Source of the DNA: Basidiobolus meristosporus CBS 931.73
Lineage: Eukaryota; Basidiobolomycota; Basidiobolomycetes; Basidiobolales; Basidiobolaceae
Assembly (NCBI GenBank): GCA_002104905.1
Contig: MCFE01000278.1
Location: forward strand, 40,840 to 104,839
Length of the DNA: 64,000 bases
Reading direction: 5' to 3'
Below are positions 32,440 through 43,480 of this stretch, piece by piece. The translations under genes and the position numbers were made by a program. A model generated the notes under the pieces. That model was given only the letters and a program-made list of their open reading frames with translations, was not told the DNA's origin and ran no database searches. The stretch's first letter is position 1, and each line of letters starts with the position of its first letter.

Positions 32440-33607
32440 TGTTATGGTGGTGTGGAGGTACTCCTATGAGAAGCTTTATAACTCACAATGTGTGAGATGC
32501 CTGAAGGGTGCAATAAATCTGGCTCTAAACAGCTGGTGTCTTTGTCAATATATCACTGTGGTAAAAGCTCCTGTTTCCCCAGCTTCCTAGGTGTTCCAAG
32601 TGTCTCCAAAGGCCTCTGTTTGCCTTGTGCACTACTCTGAAGAGCTCCTGGATGGCAAGTCTGAGGCGTAAATCTGGAAGGTTGATGCAATGATCTACTG
32701 CTAATCAATGAGGAAAAAGTGTTACTGATAGAGGGGATAATATCTTGATGAGGGGTTGACTTACTATGAATACTCTCCTGAGTGGCAAGCAATTACAAAT
32801 CACAAGGTTGCAGAGGATTTCAGGCATTGGTAGGGTTCTTCATTACATTACTACAGGCTAAGAATACTTGAACAAGATCTTGAGTGGTTCCAAAAGGCAC
32901 TGCACATCCAACATATGAGTGATCAGTAGTTCAAAACCTTTGTAGCAAAGGGATGTTACAAGTCTTGGTATAAGAGTTGTAGAGGAATAACAAGTTTAGC
33001 TAGTATTGTAATCACTAAAACTTGAACTGATCTTTATTGAGGTTCCAGCAGCTCCTTATATACCTTTTGCCGGATCAATTGCCAACTAATTATATTTCCT
33101 AATGTAGGCTGTGGCTGATGACTCATTTGATTGCATCATCATCACCCATCAAGATCCAACTTAATATATCTATATCTGTTTGATAAGGATCTGCTGACTC
33201 ATTTGCTGACTAATGCTACTGATTTGATAGATAATACTGTTATACAAATAAGCAAAACATATAACTAATTGATTTGACTAAAAACTGATGTAACTTAAAC
33301 ATTCAAGCAGTAGATCATAACAGGGATACCATACAACATATGAAATGATTGGGAAGATAACGCAAACATAGGTTACATTTTACAAAAATTGATGTTGGTA
33401 CCTATGTAATAAAGGCACCTCTAGTGTTCACAAATCTGCATAACATTGGGATAACCAATGCTGAGTACCAATAAGGGTAAACTGGGGTAATACTAATAGT
33501 TTGGCACAGAATAATGGGATAATAGTGATAAGATAAGATATAAATAAACTCATCTGTATAGATATATGAATAAGCAAGTCTGTGGGAGGTATGATTACCC
33601 TACAACA
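32440..33607 (-). repeat. gypsy-3 3' LTR, interrupted by a solo gypsy-2 LTR
   Basis: On the minus strand it starts TGTTGTAGGGTAATC at 33607 and ends CACCACCATAACA at 32440. Without the 373 bp added by the solo LTR it is about 795 bp and aligns along its length with the solo LTR at 41524-42321. It follows the gypsy-3 integrase directly. Confidence 0.75.
32954..33322 (-). repeat. Solo gypsy-2 LTR inside gypsy-3 LTR
   Basis: 369 bp, TGTTACAAG...GATCATAACA, flanked by an exact 4-bp duplication GGGA (32950-32953 and 33323-33326). Confidence 0.92.
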
Positions 33608-34666
33608 ATGTGTCTTGAAACTTCTTACTAGGTGGTAACTGTAGTTGGTATACAAATGGGCTCAGTTTCTTCTTGAACTTGGATTGACCTAGTTTCTTAA
33701 AGTCACATTTGTCACAAGGGTGGCTGGTAGCAATATATCTTCTCTAGAGCTGTACTGAATCTCCTTCACTAAGCTTGGGGCTGGGCTGCTATTTGTTGTC
33801 TACAAACTTTATGTAACCCTCACAGGCTAAGAATAGTTCTTTCTTCAGTGTTTCTTGGATTTCTAAGTTTGATGATGCATGTTGAGCTTGTGGTGAACTC
33901 AAAGGACTTGTTGGCATCTGAATATCAGATTACTGATGAAAGCAATAATCTGAATAGAGTGGGGTAATATCAGTTGCACTATGGCATGAGTTGTTGTAGG
34001 CAAATTCTGCAAATGGTAGCAGTTGGGCAAGTTGTCTTGTTGATAGTAGATATAGCATTAAAGGTATTGTTGAAAGGATCTGGTTAATTGTTCCAGTCTG
34101 ACCATCCAACTGAGGATCTAGAGCACTTGAGAGCTTGACTAGTATACCACAATATTGCCTGAAGTGTTTCCAGACTTTTGATATGAGCTGGGGTCCTCTG
34201 TCAGATAAAATGTTACTGGGGATACCATGAAGTCAAAAATGTCCCAGATTACTAAGCAGACACTCTCCTTATTGTAGTGGTTCTTGAGGTTAGGGAATGC
34301 AGTGACCTATCTTTGTAAGTCTACCCACCACTACTAGGACTGAGTTGAATTGGCTGGACTCTGACAGCCTGATAATAAAGCCCTTTGAAATTGACTTCCA
34401 TTGCTAGTCCGGGATTGCCAAGGCTTGGAGAATTCCATTTGGCTAGTGTCTGGTAGAATTTGCACAATTACATATATCACCAAACTAAATGTACTCCTTG
34501 ACAGGGGATATCATCTTGGGCCACCAGAAGTCTCTCATGATTGCATTCATAGTTTTGGCAGTACCAAAAAGTCCTGCAGCCATTGAATCATGGCAAGAAT
34601 GTCCAACTAGGTATCAAGGGACAAACAGTTGGTGCTTGTAGTGGATGGTATTATTGACTAGGTGTA
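33608..34666 (-). pseudogene. pol: gypsy-3 integrase (distal part of pol)
   Basis: Stop-rich minus-strand integrase. Zinc-finger end and core entry near 34500-34450 (NAIMRDFWWPKM), central core near 34420-34300 (GLAMEVNFKG, then VVVGRLTKIGHC in another frame), and a region near 34200-34000 parallel to DRGPQF and TDGQTERIN of gypsy-1 but scrambled by frameshifts. The upstream half of the same element is at 45811-46470, displaced by CACTA element C. It resembles gypsy-1 at low identity. Confidence 0.65.
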
Positions 34667-35144
34667 CCCTATGAAAAGTAATTTAGTCCCACAGGTGGAT
34701 CTGATCCAGATCAGCCATCAGGATCTTGTCTAAAGACCCTCATTATACCAGCAGCTTGGAATTAGGGACCCTCCTAACAATCTTATAACAGGATCATGAC
34801 AGTGTTTTGCTAATTTCACAACCAAGTAAAGGGATAAAACTTGATGGGATTTTATTGGTGCTGTGACAATATTTGTATGGTATTGTTGCGGTCTCTTAGC
34901 GCTCTATAACTATTTTAAGTGAATCCAGTTGGGCAGGACATCCAATTGCCTTATATGGCAGGAAACTTGACAGTATTTTGATGGCCTCACAGTAAGACTT
35001 TGATGGCATTATAATGGCAGTATGATGGCCTACCACTGGTCTTGTATAATGCTACCATACCAATTTACCAAATGGTACTTCCTTATTCTACCTCCCCTTG
35101 TGCAATTCATATATTCCATTGTAACATCACCCCTCCTTATTTGC
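34667..35144 (-). other. Left subterminal region of CACTA copy C
   Basis: Non-coding 3' region of the transposase gene plus the terminal repeat. It contains inverted relatives of the subterminal repeats seen in copy A (GATGGCCTCACAGTAAGAC, TTGATGGCATTATAATGG near 34978-35015), candidate transposase-binding repeats. Confidence 0.5.
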
Positions 35145-36086
35145 TTACCCACTACTACCTTGGGTATTGAACATATAGTTTGAATCAAAGAAAACTATGG
35201 CCTCCTGCTTGCTAACCTCTACAAAGACGCACATGTGATGCAATTGACAGACTTCTATCACCTCAACCTTAGACCTTTTTAGTGTGATACTTGCAAAGTT
35301 GCCATATACCTTGTACTGCTGGTAACATATACATCTTCCAAGCATATGCATGGCTGTTGCCACTTCTACCATGAATACCTCCTGAATATCTGCAAAGAAC
35401 TTCTTGGTATTTAGCCAATATATTCCCTCTCTATACTGGATTCTAGTCCCCCTTGTAGGTGTGCGCTGGCTTTTGTTTGTGTGAGTTCTCTACTGAAAGG
35501 TGTAGAAGTTGGCTTGTAACCATGAGAAATCCAGCATATCTTGGTAGAACTTTCCTGATAAAAATTAGCAGCTGGTTGCACCCAACGCAACTTTGCATTA
35601 CTTAACTGATTACCCAGGCATTGGGGCTGCTTAGCTTCTTAATGTCATAGGCATATGTGTCTCCATGTGCACATTTATCCTCAGTATTTTGCAACTCTTT
35701 CTGACTATCCTCCAGGTGCCACTCATCACATTAATTATGGACTTGAAGGTAACATTCTTGATGCAATTAGAATTTGATAGTACCTGTAACTTGACTTGTC
35801 TTCCCAACTCCCCAAACATCCACTCCATAGGAAGCTTCCAAAAGGTGAAACAAGGCCCAATATTCTCCACACACTGTACAAGATGGAGTAAAGAATGAAT
35901 ACAGTAGCGGCAGAGATCTACACTTTCAGCTTTATGTTTGTAGTGTAGCTGCTCAAATCAACTTTATGTTTGTAGTACAGCCATTTAAGTTCAGTCATAA
36001 ATTCCTCATACAACAGCTATAGACGCATCAAGTTGGCATTGGTGACCCGCTACTGGATAAATATTCCTACAATGTCCACATATGAC

Positions 36087-36455
36087 TGTTGCAATTTAAG
36101 AAGTGATTTGAATATAAGGAACTTATCAAGAAATAGTGATAACAGTTGAACTGTTGCTTATTCATAAAGAAGCTCAGTATTTCTACCTTTGTAGAAGTAA
36201 TACAGCTGCAACACTAAGTAGGGAGGGTTTCTCAATATTCAGGAGCATTCTGTAACAGTTTCAGGGTTAGTTCATAATGTTTGGTAATAGTGCTAATTTG
36301 ATCCTGACTATAGGGGAATAATCATAAGATCATATATCTGGAGAAAGTGGCAAAGTTAAGGCAGTAAATGAGTCCTACAGTGACTAAGACTAGCCTAGAT
36401 TTGTTAAGTAAATTTTTAGCTGCTGAATGATACCAAATAGTCCAATATTTCAACA
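36087..36455 (-). repeat. copia 3' LTR
   Basis: 369 bp, on the plus strand TGTTGCAATTTAAG...ATATTTCAACA. The pol stop codon (TGA, 36450-36452) lies inside it, and the polypurine tract GAGGGGGAG adjoins it at about 36456-36464. Confidence 0.95.
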
Positions 36456-39400
36456 CTCCCCCTCAACTAAATAATTTCTTAATCCCAATTTCTCTCTAAG
36501 GATCTCAAACTGTGGCCTAGCTAGTGGTTTTGTCAATATGTCTGCCACCATTTTGTCAGTTGGGCAGTAAACCAGCTCCACTAAGTTATTTTCTACAGCT
36601 TCCCTCACAAAGTGATGCTGTATATCAATGAGCTTAGTTCTGGCATGATTAGTAGGATTTCTAGCTAATGAAATACAACTTTGATTATCCTTGTAAATAC
36701 ATGTTGGTTCACCTGAATTAAAACCTAAGTCTTTGAATAATTTTTGTAGCCATATAGCCTCCTTAGCTGCTTGACATGCAGCCATATATTTGGCTTCAGT
36801 TGTAGATAGTGCCACAGTTGGTTGTTTCTTGTAATTCCAAGTAATAGCTGCACCAGCATAAAGAAATACATAGCCTGTGGTAGAGCATCTGTCAATCAGA
36901 TCCCTACCCCAATCTGAATCACTATAACCATCAAATTTTTGCCTATTAGCTGCTCCAGAGTATTCCAGTACCATATTTATGGTACCTTGTAGATATCTGA
37001 AAATCCGCTTAACTGCTGCAATTTGATCTGATCCATAATTCTACATGAATTGACTGACTATTCTAACTGCTACTGCAATATCTGGACATGTAGACACCAT
37101 CAAGTACATTAGGCTACCAACCATTGATTGATAGGGAAAGTTTTGGTCCATATTTGAGCCGTTTTCATCTATAACTGGCTGAGATTTGCTTAATTTCAGG
37201 TTATTGTCCATAGGGGTTGCTGCAGGCTTGCAATTTTCCATTTTGCAGCGTCTAAGAATGTCCCTGATGTACTTAGACTGATTCAGCACAATTTTTTGCG
37301 TAGGTATGTCAAATTTGACCTCAATTCCAAGAAAATAGCTCAATTTTCCAAGATCTTTCATCTCAAACTTGCTGAAGAGATCTGATTTTGTCTGTTTAAG
37401 TGCCTCTTGATCACTTGTAGCTATAATTAGTTTGTCCACATAAAGAACTAGGATGATCACACCCTTTTTGAGCTGTTTCACATATATACTGTGATCTGCA
37501 GTGCTACAAGAGAACCCAATTTCCTCTAGATATGTGTCAATCTTGTTATACCATGCTCTGGGTGCCTGCTTAAGCCCATAAAACAATTTTCTAAGTTTGC
37601 ACACCTTATGGGGGCTTTTTGGATCGGTAAAACCTTCTGGTTGCTCCATATATATAGTTTTTTGCAAATCCCCATTTAGAAAGGCTGTTTTGACGTCCAC
37701 TTGGTGTAGATCTAGACTGTGTACAGCTGCCAGGGCTAGAACTGTCCTAATAGAGTTAAACTTGGCAAGCGGAGCAAATGTTTCCTTACAGTCTAGTCCC
37801 TGGATCTGGGAATAGCCTTTAGCTACCAATCTAGCCTTGTACTTATCAACGGCACCATTTGAGGTTATCTTGATCTTGTAGACCCATCTATTTTCTATTG
37901 GCTTTCTCCCATTTGGTAAATCTACCAGTTCCCACGTTTTTGCCTTGATCAGTGATTGGTACTCCTCCTGCATGGCTTGTTGCCACTTAGTAGCATCTGG
38001 ACCTTGCATTGCCTGTTCCAGATTCTGAGGTTTGGCACATAAGGCAAGTTAAGCTTCTTCATGATCATTGGATGTCTGCCACCAGGATCCAGGGGTATTT
38101 CTTATTCTGGAAGATCTCTTAACTGGGATAATCTGTTCTGATCTGGAACTGGTAGAAGTATCTTCCATCTCTGGCTGGATTTGGTACGTATCTTCTTCAT
38201 TTGTGTTGATTGCATCATCAGGCAGCTGGCCAATGATTTCTGCGGCTTTCTGATCTGAATTCTCCTCAAATACAACGTCCCTGCTCTTGATCAGCTTCTG
38301 AATTTTGCCATCATACACTCTATACCCTTTAGCATCTTCACAATACCCAAGAAAGATCCCTTTTCTACTCTTTGGCTCCAACTTTGAGCGTTTTTTGACA
38401 GGGATGTGATAGAAAACATCACTACCAAAGATCCGGAGGTGCTGGAGATCTGGTTTTTTGCCTGTATATGCTTCAAAGGGTGTAGAATCACGTAGTGCTG
38501 TTGTTAGGCATCTGTTCTTGATGTATACAGTGGTAGCAACAGATTCAGCCCAAAACTTGTAGTCCATTCCCTTATCATGCAGCATAGATCTTCCCATCTC
38601 TACTATTGTTCTATTTGCACGTTCTGCTACTCCATTTTGCTGTGGAGTATGAGGAACTGTGGTCTGTTGAAGTATACCAGTCGATAAGTAGTATTTTGCA
38701 AACTCCTTTGAGCAGTATTCTCCTCCATTGTCACTTTGTAGTACCTTCAATATACACCCAGATTGTGTTTCTGCCATGTTCTTGAAGTGCTTAAATGTCT
38801 CTAAAGCTTCATCCTTTGTTTTGAGGAAGTACGCCCATGTATATCTTGTCTTGTCATCAATAAACGTCACAAAGCATCTCTTGGCTCCAAAGGACAGTGT
38901 TCTCATGGGGCCACATATGTCTGAGTGTACAATAGCCAATATTTCGGTGGTATTGATGCCTTCTGAGCTCTTGAAACATTGCCTAGCTTGTTTGCCATAT
39001 GAACATCACTTACAAACATTCAATTTGATTGGAATTGAGTATTTTAGGCCCAAAACAAGCTGATTTTTCACCAATTGGCTCATTTTCTGTTCCCCTATGT
39101 GTCCTAGCCTCCTATGCCATGTCTCCCAGTTGGTTTCATCAGTTTCAGCAATGTTGACATACTCAGGTACAATAATCTTGCATTATAACTTGTATATATT
39201 GTGATCTCTGATTCCCAAAGCTAATTTTTGTCCATTTTCACTCAATATTGAGCAGCTCAGCTTAGTAAAAACAAATTTCAGTCCCTGAGTAGTTGCTTTA
39301 CTGACTGAGAGTAGGTTCTTAGCTATTCCAGGTACATAGAGTACGTCAGTCAGTTTTGCTGTTGTTGCCCCTGAGTTATCACACATATTTAGTTGTATAG

Positions 39401-40367
39401 ACCCACTGGCGGTAGCTTCCAATGCAGAGTTATCTCCCAGATAAACCTTTCTTACGGGAATAGTCTTTAAGTTGCTGAACCAATCCTTTATACCACAAAT
39501 ATGCTGTGATGCTCCAGAGTCAATATACCATTCATTACTTTGGTTACTTGCACTCTCTTGTACAGTGACAAATAACTGTTCATCAGTAGTTATATGGTTT
39601 GCCTGCTCTAGTTTCTGTTTTTTGTCTGCTTGTTTCTTCTTGCATTCTCTTGCCCAGTGTCCTTGCTTCTTACAGTAGTTACAGCAGCCAGGTTTTCTTC
39701 GGTTTTGTTGCTTTCCCTTCTTTTCTGTATGCCTTTCTGAACTGAATAAAGCATTATCTTCAATTTTCTCTGCTTGATCATTACATCTGAGTTCTTCATG
39801 GAGAAGTCTTCCTTTGACAAAGTCTAAAGTCAAGTTGTCTTCTCTGCTTTCAAAAGAAAGTATGAGTGGCTCACACTTGTCTGGTAGGCTGCAAAGCAGA
39901 TAGAGTATCTTTTCTTCATCATCTACACCAGCATTAATACTGTAAAGTTCTTCTGCAAGTGTCTCCATTCTGGTAATGAGTTGTAGCATGTCATCATCTG
40001 GCTTTTTTCTCATGTTGAAGAACTTTTGTTTCAAATAAAGCTTGCTTGATAATGACTTTGCTCTAAAGATCTTCTCTAAGGATTCCCATGCCGCTTTGGC
40101 AGTATTTGAGGCATGGATTTGTCCAATGAAGGAGTCTTGCACATTGATGCATATTGCATTGAAGGCCTTTCTCTCCTTCTCTTGAAACTTATCCACATCT
40201 TCTGCTGTTCCTTTGGGCTCAACTTCCTTTCCTGTTACTATGTGCCAAAGCTTTCTTTCCTCAAGGTGGATCTGCATCTTGATTCTCCAAAGTCTGTAGT
40301 TCTTCCCATCAAACCTCTCCTTTACAGGGAAGATGTTGGTATTGCTTTGTTTGCTGGTAGAAGTCAT
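36450..40367 (-). pseudogene. copia Gag-Pol polyprotein
   Basis: Starts MTSTSKQSNTNIFPV at 40367. Gag (UBN2-like) to about 39750, CCHC knuckle CNYCKKQGHWAREC (about 39690-39648), protease WYIDSGASQH (about 39528), GAG-pre-integrase WHRRLGHIG (about 39120), integrase (38939-38049: VHSDICGP, LQSDNGGEY, PQQNGVAERANR give D-D-E), then reverse transcriptase (38009-37041: ENRWVYKIK, HQVDVKTAFLNGDL) and RNase H (36974-36450: DSDWGRD, LSTTEAKY, DNQSCI). Nonsense codons: TAA 39183, TGA 39006 (in the pre-integrase Cys pair), TAA 38049 and TAG 37041. The RT catalytic motif reads YVDK instead of YVDD. All pieces share one frame. Confidence 0.93.
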
Positions 40368-40390
40368 CTTTAGAATAGATTAAGGCAATT

Positions 40391-40403
40391 GGGGCTCATA
40401 ACC
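40391..40403 (-). promoter_or_regulatory. Primer-binding site of the copia (half tRNA-iMet)
   Basis: Directly after the 5' LTR the minus strand reads GGTTATGAGCCCC. Its complement GGGGCTCATAACC matches the anticodon stem-loop of eukaryotic initiator-Met tRNA (GGGCTCATAACC in yeast), not the tRNA 3' end. Drosophila copia is known to prime with the 5' half of this tRNA. Confidence 0.65.
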
Positions 40404-40772
40404 TGTTGCAATTTAAGAAGTGATTCGGATATAAGGAACTTTTCAAGAAATAGTGATAATAGTTGAACTGTTGTTTATTCATAAAGAAGCTCAGTATTTA
40501 TACCTTTGTAGAAGTAATACAGCTGCAACACTAAGTAGGGAGGGTTTCTCAATATTCAGGCGCATTCTGTAACAGTTTCAGGGTTAGTACATAGTGTTTG
40601 GTAATAGTGCTAATTTGATCCTGACTATAGGGGAATAATCATAAGATCATATATCTAGAGAAAGTGGCAAAGTTAAGGCAGTAAATGAGTCCTACAATGA
40701 CTAAGACTAGCCTAGAATTGTTAAGTAAATTTTTAGCTGCTGAATGACACCAAATAGTCCAATATTTTAACA
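40404..40772 (-). repeat. copia 5' LTR
   Basis: 369 bp, TGTTGCAATTTAAG...ATATTTTAACA on the plus strand, followed by target duplication ATGAC (40773-40777). Confidence 0.95.
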
Positions 40773-41523
40773 ATGACTCCCAATGCTTCCAATGTACTCT
40801 TGGTAGGAATGGCTTCAGAACACCACTTCAATTAATACATATCCAGTACATCCAGTCTTTGCATTTGTATTGCTGCATATGTGTATCAAAATTTATTGGA
40901 GCCTGTGAGAAGTACTTAGGGTAGAGGATACTCTGTATTATTTCACCAATTCTTTCAAATTTCTCTGGTATCTCAAAGGACTCATTTAGCTTGAAATGCC
41001 CCACATTCAATTTGGTCATCAGTATAGGGATATTGTTGAAAAGCAAATGCATTGCTCCCAGTGGAAAGCTTTTACTCCAACAGATACCCTCTATCTTAAG
41101 TATCTCTAGTTTCTGATTGATTCCATATTCTGGCCAATGGCTTGTAGCTTTCCAACATTGCTGGAATTGCATGCCTACTTTTGTACATCATCTCTTTGGA
41201 AAGATGATGTTCTTAGTGCTGGTGATTAGGTAATAACAATGTGAGTGAGTAATGGTGTAAATCCCCTGGCTCTCACACATTCAAAAGCAATACCATCCAT
41301 CATGCCTGGAAAAACCTGCCATCTTGCTGATGGCTGGGCTATTTCCATTGCAGATAATAATATGCGCTTTTACATGACAGCCATTTACAGTTATCCTGCT
41401 GGAAAGCATACAAAATTCATCCAGCAATGTATACAGGTAGCTACCCAGGTTGGACAGTGATTAAGGCCCAGACACCAGTGAGGCTACCATCAGATTATTT
41501 CTCTGAGACTGTAAGATGGGTGG

Positions 41524-42321
41524 TGTGGTAGGGTAAACATACATCCCACAGACAAGTTTATTCTTACAGCTATTATAATGTACTTATCCATATTCATCTT
41601 ATCAGTATTATCCCATTCTTCTTTTGCTCATGTTACTAGTACTATCCCCATATATTGTTTACCCTGATTAGTTATTATCATTAGTTATCCCAGATGTTAT
41701 TAAGCTTTATGATCTATATTTGTCTCTATATTAGGCAAGTACCTATGTCAGTACCAACAACACATGACCTAAGTATGTGTTACCATCCCTACAATTAAAA
41801 TACCATATATGGCATCTCTATGTTGCACAGGTCTCAGACTACTGATCTCTGACTGGCTGGATGTGCTCTGCCTTTTAGTACCTTCCAGGACATTCTTGGC
41901 ATATTCTTAGCTCATAGTGATGTCAACAAGAATTCCACTGATGCCTGGAATCTTCTAGAACCTTATCATTAGTAATCACTTGGCAATCCAGAATAGTATT
42001 TAAGGGAAGGCAATCCCTCATCAATAAATCATCCCTTCTATCAGTAACAATTCTGCCTTGTTGATTAGCAGTTCATCACTGCACCTGCCTTCAACAGTAC
42101 ACATCAAACCTGGCATCAAGGAGCTCTTCAGGGTAGTGCACAAGACGCAGAGGCCTTTAGAGACACTTGGAGCACCTTGGAAGCTAGAGAAGCAGGAGCT
42201 TTTACCACAGTGTCATATTGACAAAGACATCAGCAGTTTAGATCCAGAAGTTATTGCACCCATCAGAGACCTCACACACAAGTTGTGTAGCTTCTCCCTG
42301 GAGTACCTCTACACCACCACA
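41524..42321 (+). repeat. Solo gypsy-3 LTR
   Basis: 798 bp, TGTGGTAGGGTAAAC...CACCACCACA, flanked by exact GTGG (41520-41523 and 42322-42325), with the transposase sequence continuing on both sides. A TATTTAA box at about 41997 is followed by AATAAA near 42024. The 93-codon ORF at 42058-42339 lies mostly inside the LTR and is not a gene. Confidence 0.8.
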
Positions 42322-43169
42322 GTGGCAGATTTGGATTGATGAGAATCAATGGCCAGCAGGATTTGCAGGTAGAGTGCTTGTTTAATGAGAATCCATCAAG
42401 TGCCAAAGCAAAGGCATAGTCATACATACCTTCAAAGTAGCCCTTGCTTCTTAGCTGTATGTAATGTTTGCAATCAAATGTATTAAATATGTTTGCGCTT
42501 GATTGATAGTCAGTGCAGTACTGTATAGCTTTGCAATATTTGTTGGATTGCATCAGCTTCCTCAGATGGGGTATGACCAGAATATATCTGGAGTGTGAAC
42601 AATGTTTTCCCTCAATGGTGGATTCCTGACAATCTGGCCATGTTGCAATGGTAGCATTTTTGGATGTAAATGCCATGTAACTGATAACACATGCAGGAAT
42701 CAGGACATTGTCTGGATCATATGTTGCCAGCCACATGACAGTTATCCACTTGTACCACATACATGGTAAGATGCATCCCAGTATGATTTTGGCAAGAAGT
42801 AGTAATAAATCCTCAAAGCCCCCATTACTGATATTGCTGGAAATGTGCCACTTGTCTAGCCACAACATGACATCATACACCAGTAGATGGATTACTGGGC
42901 TCACTTGGCTACAAAAAGTATCCTTTGTATTTGTTTCAACGGGTGTTGTCTCATTACATATAGATATTTAACCAGGCTCATATGTGGAACTGTTGTTAGG
43001 GGAGATAGGCTCAAAATCCATCAGTGAACCTTCTTTGTAGGAGCTATCACTCTGCGTGCCATATTCAGAAGGCTGAGGTGAGCCTAAAGGCATCACAAGC
43101 TCAACTGATTCAGTTTGCGCAAGGTGACAAAGATGGCCAGGTGCCAATATAGAAGTATCAACTGGCTGG

Positions 43170-43326
43170 TGTAGTGGGGTCACAGTGACACTAACTGATA
43201 GATGTGCACATACCCTAGCAAGCTTTTGCCAGAGGTTATTGCACCCAGTGAACACCCCACACACAAAACACTTGAGAAGTGTTGGATGTATCTCTCCCTT
43301 GGACTTATACACCACCGCACCACCAT
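43170..43326 (+). repeat. Deleted LTR-like scrap replacing the transposase N-terminus
   Basis: Begins TGTAGTGGGGTCACAGTGAC (similar to the minus strand from 55375) and ends like the gypsy-3 LTR (TTATACACCACCGCACC). It lies where copy I has the first part of the transposase gene, so about 310 bp of copy C were lost here. Boundaries approximate. Confidence 0.4.
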
Positions 43327-43480
43327 AGTAAGCATTTTAAATAAAGTTGTGACACCACATACACATGTATATGTAACACTATTTCCCCTTTGGTTTGACC
43401 CACTTCCATATATATGCTGCCAAAAAATAAAGCAAAGTTCTCTAGTTCCCACCAAAACCCACCGCTTTTGGCAACAGCAG

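Larger units (their letters stand above)
36087..40772 (-). mobile_element. Ty1/copia retrotransposon, nearly intact
   Basis: 4,686-bp element transcribed leftward. LTRs of 369 bp (36087-36455, 40404-40772) are flanked by an exact 5-bp duplication ATGAC (36082-36086 and 40773-40777) within the copy C transposase. By eye the LTRs differ at about 14 positions (near 4%). Gag-Pol stays in one frame over 3.9 kb and is broken only by four nonsense codons. Confidence 0.95.
35145..43169 (-). pseudogene. Tnp2 transposase (copy C), in three pieces
   Basis: From N to C: 43169-42326, [solo LTR], 41519-40778, [copia], 36081-35145. The N-terminal piece carries HISSNISNGGFEDLL, the GSPQPSEYGTQSDSS acidic stretch and KLMQSNKYCKAIQYC. 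The middle piece holds the antisense of the GDTPA and Cys block (about 41250-41400). The C-terminal piece ends FNTQGSSG with a natural TAA at 35145. The N-terminal zinc-binding stretch seen in copy I (HCKKREKRPHGHCGK) is missing; an LTR-like scrap (43170-43326) takes its place. Frame breaks are present, but this is the fullest transposase body in the window. Confidence 0.75.

Noticed and set aside
12885-33322. Six copies of a ~369-bp repeat, possibly an array
   Set aside because: They are gypsy-2 LTRs in pairs or solo, each with its own 4-bp target duplication and lying kilobases apart; not a CRISPR or satellite array.
42058-42339. 93-codon plus-strand ORF, with a similar minus-strand ORF at 32553-32792
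   Set aside because: Lies almost wholly within the gypsy-3 LTR defined by TG...CA ends and the GTGG duplication; similarity is due to the LTR.
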